61,670 nt of DNA. It comes from Chryseobacterium candidae (GTDB lineage: Bacteria > Bacteroidota > Bacteroidia > Flavobacteriales > Weeksellaceae). Where the stretch lies: contig NZ_SDLV01000013.1 of NCBI RefSeq assembly GCF_004916905.1, positions 1 to 61,670 of the forward strand, in the 5' to 3' direction. The position numbers and the translations under genes are program-made. Of the stretch, positions 35,125-42,537 are shown piece by piece. The notes beneath the pieces are model-generated. The model worked only from the letters and a program-made list of their open reading frames with translations. It ran no database searches and was not told where the DNA came from. How positions within the stretch are numbered: position 1 is the first letter of the stretch; every line of letters starts with the position of its first letter.

Positions 35125-35128
35125 AGTA

Positions 35129-36157
35129 ATGAGCACATTAGTTAATGATTTAAAGCAAAAATGGGAAGCTCTGAAAGCAGAAAATCCACATATCAGAATA
35201 AGAAATGCAGCAGCACAGTTAGGAGTAAGTGAGGCAGAATTATTGGCAACAAGCATTGGTGAAGGAGTTACTGTCCTGAACCCGGATTTTCACGGAATCC
35301 TTACAGATGCTGAGCAGCTTGGAAAAGTAATGGCTCTTACCCGTAATGATGAATGTGTTCATGAAAGAAAAGGGACTTACCTGAACGGAGATTTCAGCAG
35401 TCCTCATGCACAGCTTTTTGTGGGGGAAGATATTGATCTCAGAATTTTCCTTAACCATTGGAAATTTGCTTTTGCTGTACTGGAAGGTGATAAGAAAAGT
35501 CTTCAGTTTTTCGGAAAAGACGGATTGGCACTTCACAAAATTTATCTGACGAAAGACAGTAATGAAGCTGCTTTCGATGTGATTGTAGAAAAATTCAAAT
35601 CAGAAGATCAGAATCAGGTGCTTGCGTTTGAAGCAGCAGCTCCAAAACAGGCGGAAAAAGCAGATTCAGATATTGATGTGGAAGGCTTCAAAAAAGCATG
35701 GACAGAACTGAAAGACACTCATGATTTTTTCATGATGACAAGAAAATACGGCGTAAGCAGAACACAGGCTTTACGATTGGCTCCGGAAGGATTTGCTAAG
35801 AAAATCGATAATGCTAAAGTAGTCAACATCCTTGAAGATGCTTCTGAAAAGAATACTCCGATCATGGTTTTCGTTGGAAACAGAGGAATTATCCAGATCC
35901 ACACAGGAAATGTGAAGAAAACACTTTGGCATCAGCAATGGTTCAACGTGATGGATCCTGATTTCAACTTACATCTTGATGTAACGAAAATTGCAGAAGC
36001 ATGGATCGTTAAAAAACCTACTGAAGACGGAGAAGTAACCGCTATCGAAGTATTCAACAAAGAAGGTGACTTTATCGTTCAGTTCTTCGGAAAAAGAAAG
36101 CCTGGAATTCCTGAGCTTCAGGAATGGAAGGATCTTGTAGCAGCTTTAGAGAAATAA
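35129..36157 (+). CDS. hmuS: HemS/HmuS-type hemin-degrading or heme-trafficking protein
   Basis: A 342-residue cytoplasmic protein with the two tandem HemS/ChuX-like halves: first half about 10-165 (LKAENPHIRIRNAAAQLGVS, then VMALTRNDECVHERKGTY), second half about 180-340 (LKDTHDFFMMTRKYGVSRTQ, VFVGNRGIIQIHTGNVKKT). Family members bind heme after import and in several bacteria release iron from it. The gene closes the main heme operon and is followed by a terminator. This is the proteobacterial HemS type, not the CobN-like HmuS of Porphyromonas. Confidence 0.92.
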   Translation: MSTLVNDLKQKWEALKAENPHIRIRNAAAQLGVSEAELLATSIGEGVTVLNPDFHGILTDAEQLGKVMALTRNDECVHERKGTYLNGDFSSPHAQLFVGEDIDLRIFLNHWKFAFAVLEGDKKSLQFFGKDGLALHKIYLTKDSNEAAFDVIVEKFKSEDQNQVLAFEAAAPKQAEKADSDIDVEGFKKAWTELKDTHDFFMMTRKYGVSRTQALRLAPEGFAKKIDNAKVVNILEDASEKNTPIMVFVGNRGIIQIHTGNVKKTLWHQQWFNVMDPDFNLHLDVTKIAEAWIVKKPTEDGEVTAIEVFNKEGDFIVQFFGKRKPGIPELQEWKDLVAALEK

Positions 36158-36177
36158 TAATTAGATGATTTGAATGA

Positions 36178-36214
36178 GACCGTTTTGTTTGTAAAATTCA
36201 AAGCGGTCTTTTTT
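36178..36214 (+). terminator. terminator of the heme operon
   Basis: Ten-pair stem GACCGTTTTG/CAAAGCGGTC (one G-T pair) with an 18-base loop and a run of T, just after hmuS. Confidence 0.85.
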
Positions 36215-36272
36215 ATGAAACGATCTGCAAGTGCCGGAATATTTGTGTAATTTGTGACTAAATATAAATAAA

Positions 36273-37145
36273 ATGAAAAATATTTTCATAGCGATACTGC
36301 TTGCCGGTGTCTGTGCATTGAAGGCACAGGACTTAAAAGCATATCAGTTTTATGATAAAAAAGGAAAAGAAGTAAAGACAGAAAAGCTGGTAAAAGAACT
36401 GGCAGATTATGATGTGGTCTTTTTTGGTGAAAATCATAACAGTTCTATCAATCACTGGCTTCAGCTTAAAATTACGGAAGCTTTGTTTGCGAAAAAGAAC
36501 GGTCAGCTGATCTTAGGAGCAGAAATGTTTGAAAGGGACAATCAGGCGCAGCTGGATCAGTATTTAAATGGGAAATTTGATGCTAAAACATTCAAAGATT
36601 CTGCCCGTTTATGGAACAATTATGCAACAGATTACAAACCTTTGGTAGATTTTGCCAAGGATAAAAAACTGAATTTCATTGCAACCAATATTCCAAGGAG
36701 ATATGCCTCTCAGACTGCAAAAGAAGGTCTTGAGTCCTTAAATAAATTAAGCGAAAAAGAGAAAACCTACATTGCCCAGTTGCCAATTAAAGTAACGTTA
36801 GACACTCCGGGATATCCTGAGATGAAAAAAATGATGGGAGATCATGCAGAAGGAACAAAAGTGATGAATTTCATTTCAGCTCAGGCTACAAAAGACGCTA
36901 CAATGGCGGAATCTATCCTGAAAAATTACCAGGCCGGAAAGACCTTTATCCACTACAATGGAAACTATCACAGCAAAGAATTTGGTGGAATTTATTGGTA
37001 CATCAAACAGAAAAATCCCAATCTGAAAATGGCAGTTATCTCCGTTTTTGAATCAGACGATTCTGAACTGAAAGTTCCTGCCAAAGATTATATCCCGACA
37101 GATTTCAATCTTATTATCCCTGCGGATATGACAAAGACTTTTTAA
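36273..37145 (+). CDS. ChaN family (heme-linked) exported protein
   Basis: A 290-residue protein of the ChaN family, which in Campylobacter binds stacked heme in the membrane and is iron-regulated. The signal peptide (MKNIFIAILLAGVCALKAQ) could be cut as a lipoprotein at C15 or after KAQ. Family blocks are DVVFFGENHNSSINHW (48-63), LILGAEMFERDNQAQLD and the C-terminal IHYNGNYHSKEFGGIYWYI. It lies 115 bp after the heme operon terminator and may have its own promoter, but its function clearly fits the locus. Confidence 0.9.
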   Translation: MKNIFIAILLAGVCALKAQDLKAYQFYDKKGKEVKTEKLVKELADYDVVFFGENHNSSINHWLQLKITEALFAKKNGQLILGAEMFERDNQAQLDQYLNGKFDAKTFKDSARLWNNYATDYKPLVDFAKDKKLNFIATNIPRRYASQTAKEGLESLNKLSEKEKTYIAQLPIKVTLDTPGYPEMKKMMGDHAEGTKVMNFISAQATKDATMAESILKNYQAGKTFIHYNGNYHSKEFGGIYWYIKQKNPNLKMAVISVFESDDSELKVPAKDYIPTDFNLIIPADMTKTF

Positions 37146-37178
37146 ACTTTCAACAGTTAGAGTGAAAAATATTCAATA

Positions 37179-37240
37179 GAAACGGGCTTTAGCCCGTTTA
37201 TTTTTTATATCAACTTCCATTGGCTTTAGCCTAAACATAA
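37179..37240. repeat. dispersed repeat family B, copy 2
   Basis: Palindrome AACGGGCTTTAGCCCGTT followed by TTGGCTTTAGCC and TAAACATAA, the same arrangement as at 5361-5422. It lies between the ChaN gene and the deformylase-like gene. Confidence 0.75.
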
Positions 37241-37279
37241 TTATTGAATACCTTTTAATCATTTTTACTCCACAATATT

Positions 37280-37287
37280 TACCTTTG
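37280..37287 (+). promoter_or_regulatory. promoter -7 box of the deformylase-like gene
   Basis: TACCTTTG fits TAnnTTTG exactly and lies 19 bp before the ATG at 37306. A longer frame starting from a TTG at 37285 overlaps this box and is therefore rejected. Confidence 0.6.
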
Positions 37288-37305
37288 TATCAGATTCAAA
37301 AACAT

Positions 37306-37941
37306 ATGAAAAAAATCTCTATCCTGCTGATCTTTTTTATCGGGCTGTTCAATGCACAAAAACTTACTTCCAATGAGCTTTCCATCATCAATCAGGGAGA
37401 TGTTAATAGGGCGTTGCCTATCTATCAGACAACAGATGCCAATCAGCATAAAACCTTGCTGAGTATTTCTTCAGAAGCAGATCCTCTTGATCCTAACACC
37501 GCTGTTCTGGTAAAAAGAATGAAAGAATCCCTTATTTCAACAGATGGAGGAGTAGGCATAGCAGCTCCACAGGTGGGAATCAACAGAAAGATTATCTGGG
37601 TGCAGCGTTTTGATAAAGAAGGAACTCCGTTGGAATATTTTATTAATCCAGTAATTGTTTGGAGATCTGATCTTCAGAACCTCGGTCCTGAAGGCGATTT
37701 ATCTATTCCTGATTTCAGAGATCAGTTTTACAGAAGCAAAGTTATCCAACTGGAATATGTGGATTTGAAAGGACAGAAATATTCAGAAATCGTAGAAGGT
37801 TTTACTGCGGTGATTTTCCAGCATGAAATCGACCATCTTTTCGGAATTCTGATTTCAGACAAAAAAGAAAAGGAGAAAAACGATTCTTATAAAAAGGTAG
37901 ATGCCTATCAGAAAAGTGATGTCATGAAGGACAGAAGGTAA
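37306..37941 (+). CDS. exported peptide-deformylase-like protein with altered motif II
   Basis: A 211-residue protein with a Sec signal peptide (ISILLIFFIGLFNAQ), unlike housekeeping deformylase, which is cytoplasmic. Motif I G82VGIAAPQ89 and motif III H173EIDH177 are intact. Motif II reads E129GDLS instead of EGCLS, so the metal-binding Cys is replaced by D131. The two His ligands remain. It could still bind a metal in a 2-His/1-Asp arrangement, as in other amidases, or be inactive as a deformylase. The substrate in the periplasm is unknown. It stands alone, with its own promoter. Confidence 0.85.
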   Translation: MKKISILLIFFIGLFNAQKLTSNELSIINQGDVNRALPIYQTTDANQHKTLLSISSEADPLDPNTAVLVKRMKESLISTDGGVGIAAPQVGINRKIIWVQRFDKEGTPLEYFINPVIVWRSDLQNLGPEGDLSIPDFRDQFYRSKVIQLEYVDLKGQKYSEIVEGFTAVIFQHEIDHLFGILISDKKEKEKNDSYKKVDAYQKSDVMKDRR

Positions 37942-38042
37942 TGATGAATGATGAATGACGAGTGAAATTCTTGAGCATTATATACATAAAAAATATTCTC
38001 AATCATCTGTGCCCATCTGAGAAATCTGTGGGAAAATAAAAA

Positions 38043-38073
38043 AAGGAGCTGTTTCCACGGAAACAGCTCCTTT
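38043..38073. terminator. bidirectional terminator between convergent genes
   Basis: Perfect stem GGAGCTGTTTCC/GGAAACAGCTCC (12 bp, extended by AA/TT) with a two-base centre, flanked by A-rich and T-rich tracts. It serves the deformylase-like gene and ohr. Confidence 0.85.
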
Positions 38074-38101
38074 CGTTATAACTATGCTTAAAAAAATTGG
38101 A

Positions 38102-38527
38102 TTAATCGTTGTTGGTGACTGAAAGTTTCACCTCCATATTATTTCTGGTCGCATTAGAATAAGGACAGATCTGGTGTGCCTTTTCTGTCAACGCCTGCGC
38201 TTCTTCAAGAGAAACTCCGGGAATGTTAACATCCAGTTCTGCAGCCAGTCCGAAACCACCATTCTCAAGCTGACCTATGCTTACCTGAGCGGTTACCGTT
38301 GTTTCTCCTGTCTTTACTTTAGAAAGACTGATCACTCTGTTCAGAGCACTGTCGAAACATGCGGAATATCCTGCTGCAAAAAGCATTTCAGGATTGGCAA
38401 AATCATCATTGGCTCCTCCTAAAGCTTTTGGCATTCTAACATCAAGATCCAGCACTCCGTTTTCACTTTTTACATGGCCGTTTCTTCCTCCCTGAGCAGT
38501 GACCTGAGTTGTATATAACGTTTTCAT
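38102..38527 (-). CDS. ohr: organic hydroperoxide resistance protein (Ohr)
   Basis: A 141-residue thiol peroxidase of the Ohr/OsmC family that reduces organic hydroperoxides. The peroxidatic C57 lies in GYSACFDSAL and the resolving C121 in HQICPYSNATRNN; the catalytic Arg is likely in the LDVRMPKALGG segment. Length and both motifs are standard. Its start overlaps the end of ohrR by 4 bp, so it is translated from the same message. Confidence 0.96.
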   Translation of the reverse strand: MKTLYTTQVTAQGGRNGHVKSENGVLDLDVRMPKALGGANDDFANPEMLFAAGYSACFDSALNRVISLSKVKTGETTVTAQVSIGQLENGGFGLAAELDVNIPGVSLEEAQALTEKAHQICPYSNATRNNMEVKLSVTNND

Positions 38528-38961
38528 TTATTTTCTATTTTGTTTAATATTTTTAACACGGTGTCTTTAAGATGCAGCAGCTCTTCCGGTTGTATTCCCA
38601 GTTTTTCCTGGATTTTTCCCGGAATCTCACAAGCCTTCTGCTGAAGCTTTTTCCCGGCTTCGTCTAAAAATACTTCAACCACTCTTTCGTCCTCTTTTTT
38701 TCTTTTGCGGATAATAAATCCTTTAGACTCCAGTCTTTTAAGGAGAGGTGTTAAAGTACCACTGTCCAGAAACAGTTTTTCTCCGATATGGGTTACCGTA
38801 AGCCCGTCACCATCCCATAATATCATCATCACAAGATACTGAGGATATGTAATGCCGAGTTCATCAAGAAATGGACGGTAAAGCCCCGTAATCTCTTTGG
38901 CAATGACATATAGCGGAAAGCAAATCTGATTTTCCAGCTTGGGTGTTTTCGGGTTTTCCAT
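38524..38961 (-). CDS. ohrR: MarR-family organic peroxide regulator (OhrR type)
   Basis: A 145-residue MarR repressor. The redox-sensing Cys is C14 in NQICFPLYV, as in the one-cysteine OhrR of Bacillus. The winged helix spans about 45-105 (ITYPQYLVMMILW, DSGTLTPLLKRLESKGFI, RKRKKEDERVVEVFL). Oxidation of C14 by organic peroxides should release DNA. The likely operator lies upstream of the nitroreductase gene, the first gene of the unit. Confidence 0.93.
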   Translation of the reverse strand: MENPKTPKLENQICFPLYVIAKEITGLYRPFLDELGITYPQYLVMMILWDGDGLTVTHIGEKLFLDSGTLTPLLKRLESKGFIIRKRKKEDERVVEVFLDEAGKKLQQKACEIPGKIQEKLGIQPEELLHLKDTVLKILNKIENK

Positions 38962-38993
38962 AATGTTTGAGTACGAAAGATTCGATGAAGGTA

Positions 38994-39626
38994 TTACTTT
39001 TTTATGATAAATTCATCCATTGGAATTCTGACTTTTTTCATAGTAGAAAGCCAGTCATTCGCTTCGTCACGGTATCCAAGATATAAAAGGCTTACACTTT
39101 TTAATCCCAGTTCTTTTAGTCCCAGTACTTCATCTACCACCTCATTGCTGAATCCTTCTGCCGGTGTACTGTCGATTTTAAGCTCTGCAGCCTGCGCAAG
39201 GGCAATTCCTAAAGCGATATAAGTCTGGCGTGCAGTGTGTGCAAAATGCTCTTCGGGAGTCTGTGCACCGTATATTTCTTTTATTTTATCGGTATAGCTC
39301 CCAAAACGTCCTCTCGGAAGGTCTCTTACATCCGTGTGATAATCGTAAACTTTGTCAATTTTTTCATTAGAATAACTGTCCCATGCTGCAAAGACCAAAA
39401 CGTGAGAAGAGTCTCTCATTACTTCAGGGTTTAAAGCTCCTGCTACCATTTTTTCTTTCAGCTCCTGGTTTTCCACAACAATAATTCTGAAGGGCTGCAA
39501 TCCCGATGAAGTAGGAGCCAGTCTTGCTGATTCTAAAATCGTATTAAGGTCTTCCTGTGATACTTTTTTGGTCGGATCATAAGCTTTTACTGCATGTCTC
39601 CAGTTTAAATTTTCTATTAATGACAT
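38994..39626 (-). CDS. nitroreductase family NAD(P)H oxidoreductase
   Basis: A 210-residue FMN enzyme of the nitroreductase (NfsB) type. Typical blocks are WRHAVKAYDPTKKVS, LARLAPTSSGLQPFRI-like ESARLAPTSSGLQPFRII, DRKVYDYHTD-like region and the C-terminal GLKSVSLLYLGYRDEAND. It should reduce nitro compounds or quinones with NAD(P)H. It heads the unit nitroreductase-ohrR-ohr (gaps 32 bp and a 4-bp overlap), so it is probably induced by organic peroxides. Confidence 0.92.
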   Translation of the reverse strand: MSLIENLNWRHAVKAYDPTKKVSQEDLNTILESARLAPTSSGLQPFRIIVVENQELKEKMVAGALNPEVMRDSSHVLVFAAWDSYSNEKIDKVYDYHTDVRDLPRGRFGSYTDKIKEIYGAQTPEEHFAHTARQTYIALGIALAQAAELKIDSTPAEGFSNEVVDEVLGLKELGLKSVSLLYLGYRDEANDWLSTMKKVRIPMDEFIIKK

Positions 39627-39703
39627 TTTTCTTTTTGTTTTTAAATTAAACTACTTGGCGATTATTAAACTTCATGATTTTACGTTGAAGTAAATTAACA
39701 GTA

Positions 39704-39733
39704 CAAATGTACGCTCAATTTAATTGTGTACAA
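39704..39733 (-). promoter_or_regulatory. promoter and OhrR-like operator of the peroxide unit
   Basis: On the minus strand a complete Bacteroidota promoter is visible: TTG, 19 bp, TACATTTG. The spacer holds CAATTAAATTG (39716-39726 on the plus strand as its complement), identical to the core of the Bacillus OhrR box. A repressor bound here would block the promoter. Confidence 0.75.
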
Positions 39734-39739
39734 TTTAAT

Positions 39740-39919
39740 TTTAAAAGATTTTATTGATGACAATTATTGATGAACTTTAAAAATATAAAAGAAAAAGAGC
39801 AAAATAGCTCAGAGTCATAGGTGAATAAGGTATTTCACGATTCAGTCAATTCCGCATGATTCGGATTTTTTCAAAGTCTTAGTATTCCAATCTTTGCAAT
39901 AGAATTTAAACTTAAAACA
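39740..39919. other. non-coding gap between divergent units
   Basis: No gene is seen. The sequence is A+T-rich; a promoter for the SDR gene must lie in its last 100 bp, but no clear TAnnTTTG box was found. Confidence 0.4.
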
Positions 39920-40672
39920 ATGCAGAGATTTAGAAACAAAACGGCTTTAATTACAGGAGGAACCAATGGAATGGGTTTGGCTACCGCTCAGAAATTTATT
40001 GATGAAGGAGGATCAGTGATAATCACCGGACGAAGTGAAGAAACGGTGAATAGAGCTTTAGAGAAACTTGGAGAAAAGGCTTTCGGAATTGTTTCCGATG
40101 CCGGAAATATGAAAAATCTGATGAACCTGCAGCATGAAATCAGAAAATATACAGAACAGATTGATCTGGTTTTTGCCAATGCAGGATATGGAAGATTTGC
40201 TCCCCTGGAATATGTGGATGAAAATCACTTTGATGAACTGTTCAATATGCTGGTCAAAGGACCGTTTTTTACGGTACAGCAGGTGTTACCATTAATGAAA
40301 AACGGCAGCTGCGTTATTTTCAATACTTCAATGGCCACAGATATTGCTATGGCTAATTTTTCAGTGTATTCTGCAGCAAAATCTGCGGTGCAGTCGTTGA
40401 TCAAAACATTTGCTTTGGAACTTACAGAACGCGGCATTCGTGTCAATGGAGTAAGTCCCGGGCATATTAAAACCAATATTTTTAATAATACGGGCTTAAC
40501 CGGAGATCAGATTGATAGTGCCATTGATGAGATTATTCCCACGATTCCTTTTAAAAGACAGGGCGAACCGTCAGAAATAGCCAATGTAGTTCTGTTTCTT
40601 GCTTCAGAAGAAGCTTCCTATATTCATGGAGCAGAAGTGAAAGTGGATGCCGGAATTTCGGTGATCAGATAA
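39920..40672 (+). CDS. short-chain dehydrogenase/reductase (SDR)
   Basis: A 250-residue classical SDR. The nucleotide-binding loop is ITGGTNGMGLA (G13-G19), with NAG in FANAGYG, the catalytic Tyr and Lys at Y150SAAK154 and the preceding Ser in IFNTSMAT. The acidic or basic residue that sets the cofactor lies in TGRSEE, with Arg favouring NADP. The substrate is not predictable. It is convergent with the small lipoprotein gene and stands alone. Confidence 0.9.
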   Translation: MQRFRNKTALITGGTNGMGLATAQKFIDEGGSVIITGRSEETVNRALEKLGEKAFGIVSDAGNMKNLMNLQHEIRKYTEQIDLVFANAGYGRFAPLEYVDENHFDELFNMLVKGPFFTVQQVLPLMKNGSCVIFNTSMATDIAMANFSVYSAAKSAVQSLIKTFALELTERGIRVNGVSPGHIKTNIFNNTGLTGDQIDSAIDEIIPTIPFKRQGEPSEIANVVLFLASEEASYIHGAEVKVDAGISVIR

Positions 40673-40678
40673 TCCTGA

Positions 40679-40990
40679 TTATTTGACTTCTTTAATTTCT
40701 TTGATGATATTGGTTTTATTTTCAATACCGATATTATAGGTCTTACCTTTTTTAAAGCTTTGGGTTGCTTTTTCCATAAGGCTTTTGTATTCCGGTGATT
40801 TTTTGGAAAGATAAAAAACCTGAGCACTGATTCCAATAGCGACACGTACCACTTCATTCGGTTTGTCGGGATCTTCCATGATATTTGAAATGGTGGCATT
40901 ATTGTACCACGTTAAATTCTGCGGAGTGGAACTACCGGAACAGGATGTGATCATAATAAATAGCAATAATAAATAGGACCAGGCTTTCAT
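40679..40990 (-). CDS. lipoprotein resembling a free-standing protein-glutaminase propeptide
   Basis: A 103-residue lipoprotein with lipobox MITSC (C17). Residues 48-102 resemble the propeptide of the glutaminase precursor encoded next to it (about 58-112): VAIGISAQVFYLSKK against VSLMVSAQPYQIKDT, then EYKSLMEKATQS against GYISMIKEAVEN, then IGIENKTNIIKEI against IFLKANSNEIAKV. The shared A56-Q57 pair corresponds to the part of the propeptide which, as I recall from crystal structures, fills the enzyme's active site. It may be an inhibitor or immunity protein for the glutaminase. Function is inferred only. A terminator lies between the genes, so expression may be separate. Confidence 0.7.
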   Translation of the reverse strand: MKAWSYLLLLFIMITSCSGSSTPQNLTWYNNATISNIMEDPDKPNEVVRVAIGISAQVFYLSKKSPEYKSLMEKATQSFKKGKTYNIGIENKTNIIKEIKEVK

Positions 40991-41007
40991 AGCAAATAGT
41001 ATTAAGT

Positions 41008-41050
41008 AAAAAGCTCCTGCAATATATCAAAATGTAAGCAGGAGCTTTCT
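41008..41050 (-). terminator. terminator behind the protein-glutaminase gene
   Basis: An 11-bp perfect stem AAAGCTCCTGC/GCAGGAGCTTT with a 17-base loop; on the minus strand it is followed by TTTAC. It lies directly after the glutaminase stop and before the small lipoprotein, so read-through or a separate promoter would be needed for the latter. Confidence 0.8.
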
Positions 41051-41059
41051 ATAAATTAA

Positions 41060-42019
41060 TTAAAATCCACAGCTTGCCACACTAGGAGCTGGGGAAGGAG
41101 AACATCCTGAAAGGGATGAAAATTTAGTCAATACACAATTGGTATTTACATAGTTGTTGTCATACAGTAAAGAACCGGCTGGACTTCTGTAGTATACGTT
41201 TCCTGCTGTATTGGCATAAGAAGAAACAGAAGCAGATCCACAGCTTGTATTGGTACATGCAGCTCTCCATGCAGCGTCAGTTACAGGTCCGCTGGAGAAT
41301 AATGATGGGTCAATGATTCTTTTTTCAACAATTCCTGAAGCATTTTTGAAGCTTACCAAAATGGCTACGTGATATACCCATGAAACACAGCATGTTCCTG
41401 TAGATGCTCTAAGGTTACCATACACGAATTGCTTTTCACAATCGTAACCTGCATTCAAAAGGATTTGTCTCATTTTGTGCGCTCTTGCATAGCAGCCATC
41501 CACAGGATATCTGAAAGTGATACATGGTGAAGAGGCGGTAGAAGTTCCACAAGCCTGATTTTTAATCTGTGCAAAAAGACTGTTTAACGTCGCCAGATTA
41601 GGAATGATACTTACTGCCTTATTACTTTCCCCTCTTTCTTCTTTGTTGAATACAGATTTGAAATAAAGGATATCATCAGCAGTTGCTTTTTCTACCTTTG
41701 CGATTTCGTTAGAATTGGCTTTCAGGAAAATCTGAACAGGAGTTTCGTTTTCTACAGCTTCTTTGATCATGGAGATATAGCCCGCATTTTCTTTAGTATC
41801 TTTAATTTGATACGGTTGCGCTGAAACCATCAAGGAAACTTTAAACTTTCCATCTTCTTTTTCAATCCCTACCGGAACAGTTTTGCCGAAATCTTTCATT
41901 GCGATTTCATTAGATTCTTTAGCAACAAGATTCGGATCCTGATTGGCACCTGAATCTGAGCAGGAATTAAAAGACAGTAACGTCACGAATACCATCATGG
42001 ATAACAGAAATTTTTTCAT
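41060..42019 (-). CDS. protein-glutaminase, pro-enzyme
   Basis: A 319-residue precursor of protein-glutaminase (EC 3.5.1.44), which deamidates glutamine side chains in intact proteins. It is nearly identical in plan to the Chryseobacterium proteolyticum enzyme: signal sequence with possible lipobox (FNSC, C20), propeptide to about residue 134, mature domain of 185 residues from A135. The catalytic triad is C176 in YPVDGCYARAH, H217 in SWVYHVAI and D237 in RIIDPSLF, matching 42, 83 and 103 of the mature enzyme. The mature part has many cysteines (C157, C166, C194, C210, C211, C255, C260, C295, C306, C317), suggesting disulfides. The propeptide has the active-site-filling A67-Q68. Confidence 0.96.
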   Translation of the reverse strand: MKKFLLSMMVFVTLLSFNSCSDSGANQDPNLVAKESNEIAMKDFGKTVPVGIEKEDGKFKVSLMVSAQPYQIKDTKENAGYISMIKEAVENETPVQIFLKANSNEIAKVEKATADDILYFKSVFNKEERGESNKAVSIIPNLATLNSLFAQIKNQACGTSTASSPCITFRYPVDGCYARAHKMRQILLNAGYDCEKQFVYGNLRASTGTCCVSWVYHVAILVSFKNASGIVEKRIIDPSLFSSGPVTDAAWRAACTNTSCGSASVSSYANTAGNVYYRSPAGSLLYDNNYVNTNCVLTKFSSLSGCSPSPAPSVASCGF

Positions 42020-42047
42020 AGTTTTTATATTTTGTGGTTAGTTTTTC

Positions 42048-42076
42048 AGTGAACTTTTTAATTATGATAGTTCACT
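42048..42076. promoter_or_regulatory. inverted repeat upstream of protein-glutaminase
   Basis: A perfect 8-bp inverted repeat AGTGAACT and AGTTCACT with 13 bp between, 29-57 bp before the start codon. No TAnnTTTG box is evident nearby. It may be an operator or activator site. Confidence 0.45.
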
Positions 42077-42347
42077 ATTTTGTGATATTAAAAATAGTAA
42101 AAATTAAAATATATGCAATATTTTTTTTGAGAAAAATACATTATTCTATTGTTTTATTGATTTTATAATATTGAAAAAGATGAAAAAATGATCGTTTTTA
42201 TAGGGATATTCAATGGAAATAGAAAATTTTTAAAATGGTAAAATCGGTTGTTTTTTACGCCTTGGTTTCCTACGGAATAGACAAGTTGGATGGATAATTC
42301 ATCACTAGAATACGGATGTTTTTAGTACGTATCTTTTCTTTACTCGC

Positions 42348-42435
42348 TTTGTCATTTCATAGGAATCTAAACTCTTATTTTATCCTCATTCATTATTACA
42401 GGATTTCTGAATCTGGATTCCTTTGGAATGACAAA
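42348..42435. repeat. dispersed repeat family A, copy 3
   Basis: Left arm TTTGTCATTTCATAGGAATC and right arm GATTCCTTTGGAATGACAAA, about 47 bp apart. The 517-bp gap between the glutaminase and lipB (42020-42537) holds this repeat, the upstream inverted repeat and the lipB terminator, and no gene that I can see. Confidence 0.8.
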
Positions 42436-42483
42436 CGTTGTGGATAGTCTAAGCGAATAAAAATAACATTATCATAAAACTAA

Positions 42484-42514
42484 AAACCCGGGTTTAACTA
42501 TTGAACCCGGGTTT
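42484..42514 (-). terminator. terminator of the trp-lipB transcript
   Basis: Perfect 11-bp G+C-rich stem AAACCCGGGTT/AACCCGGGTTT with a nine-base loop, followed on the minus strand by TTTTTAG. It lies 24 bp after the lipB stop. Confidence 0.9.
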
Positions 42515-42537
42515 ATTATATTGTAAGTAAACTTTGA

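Noticed and set aside
40624..40899. Frame overlapping the small lipoprotein on the same strand in another frame
   Set aside because: The lipoprotein frame has a signal peptide with lipobox and similarity to the glutaminase propeptide; the other has neither.
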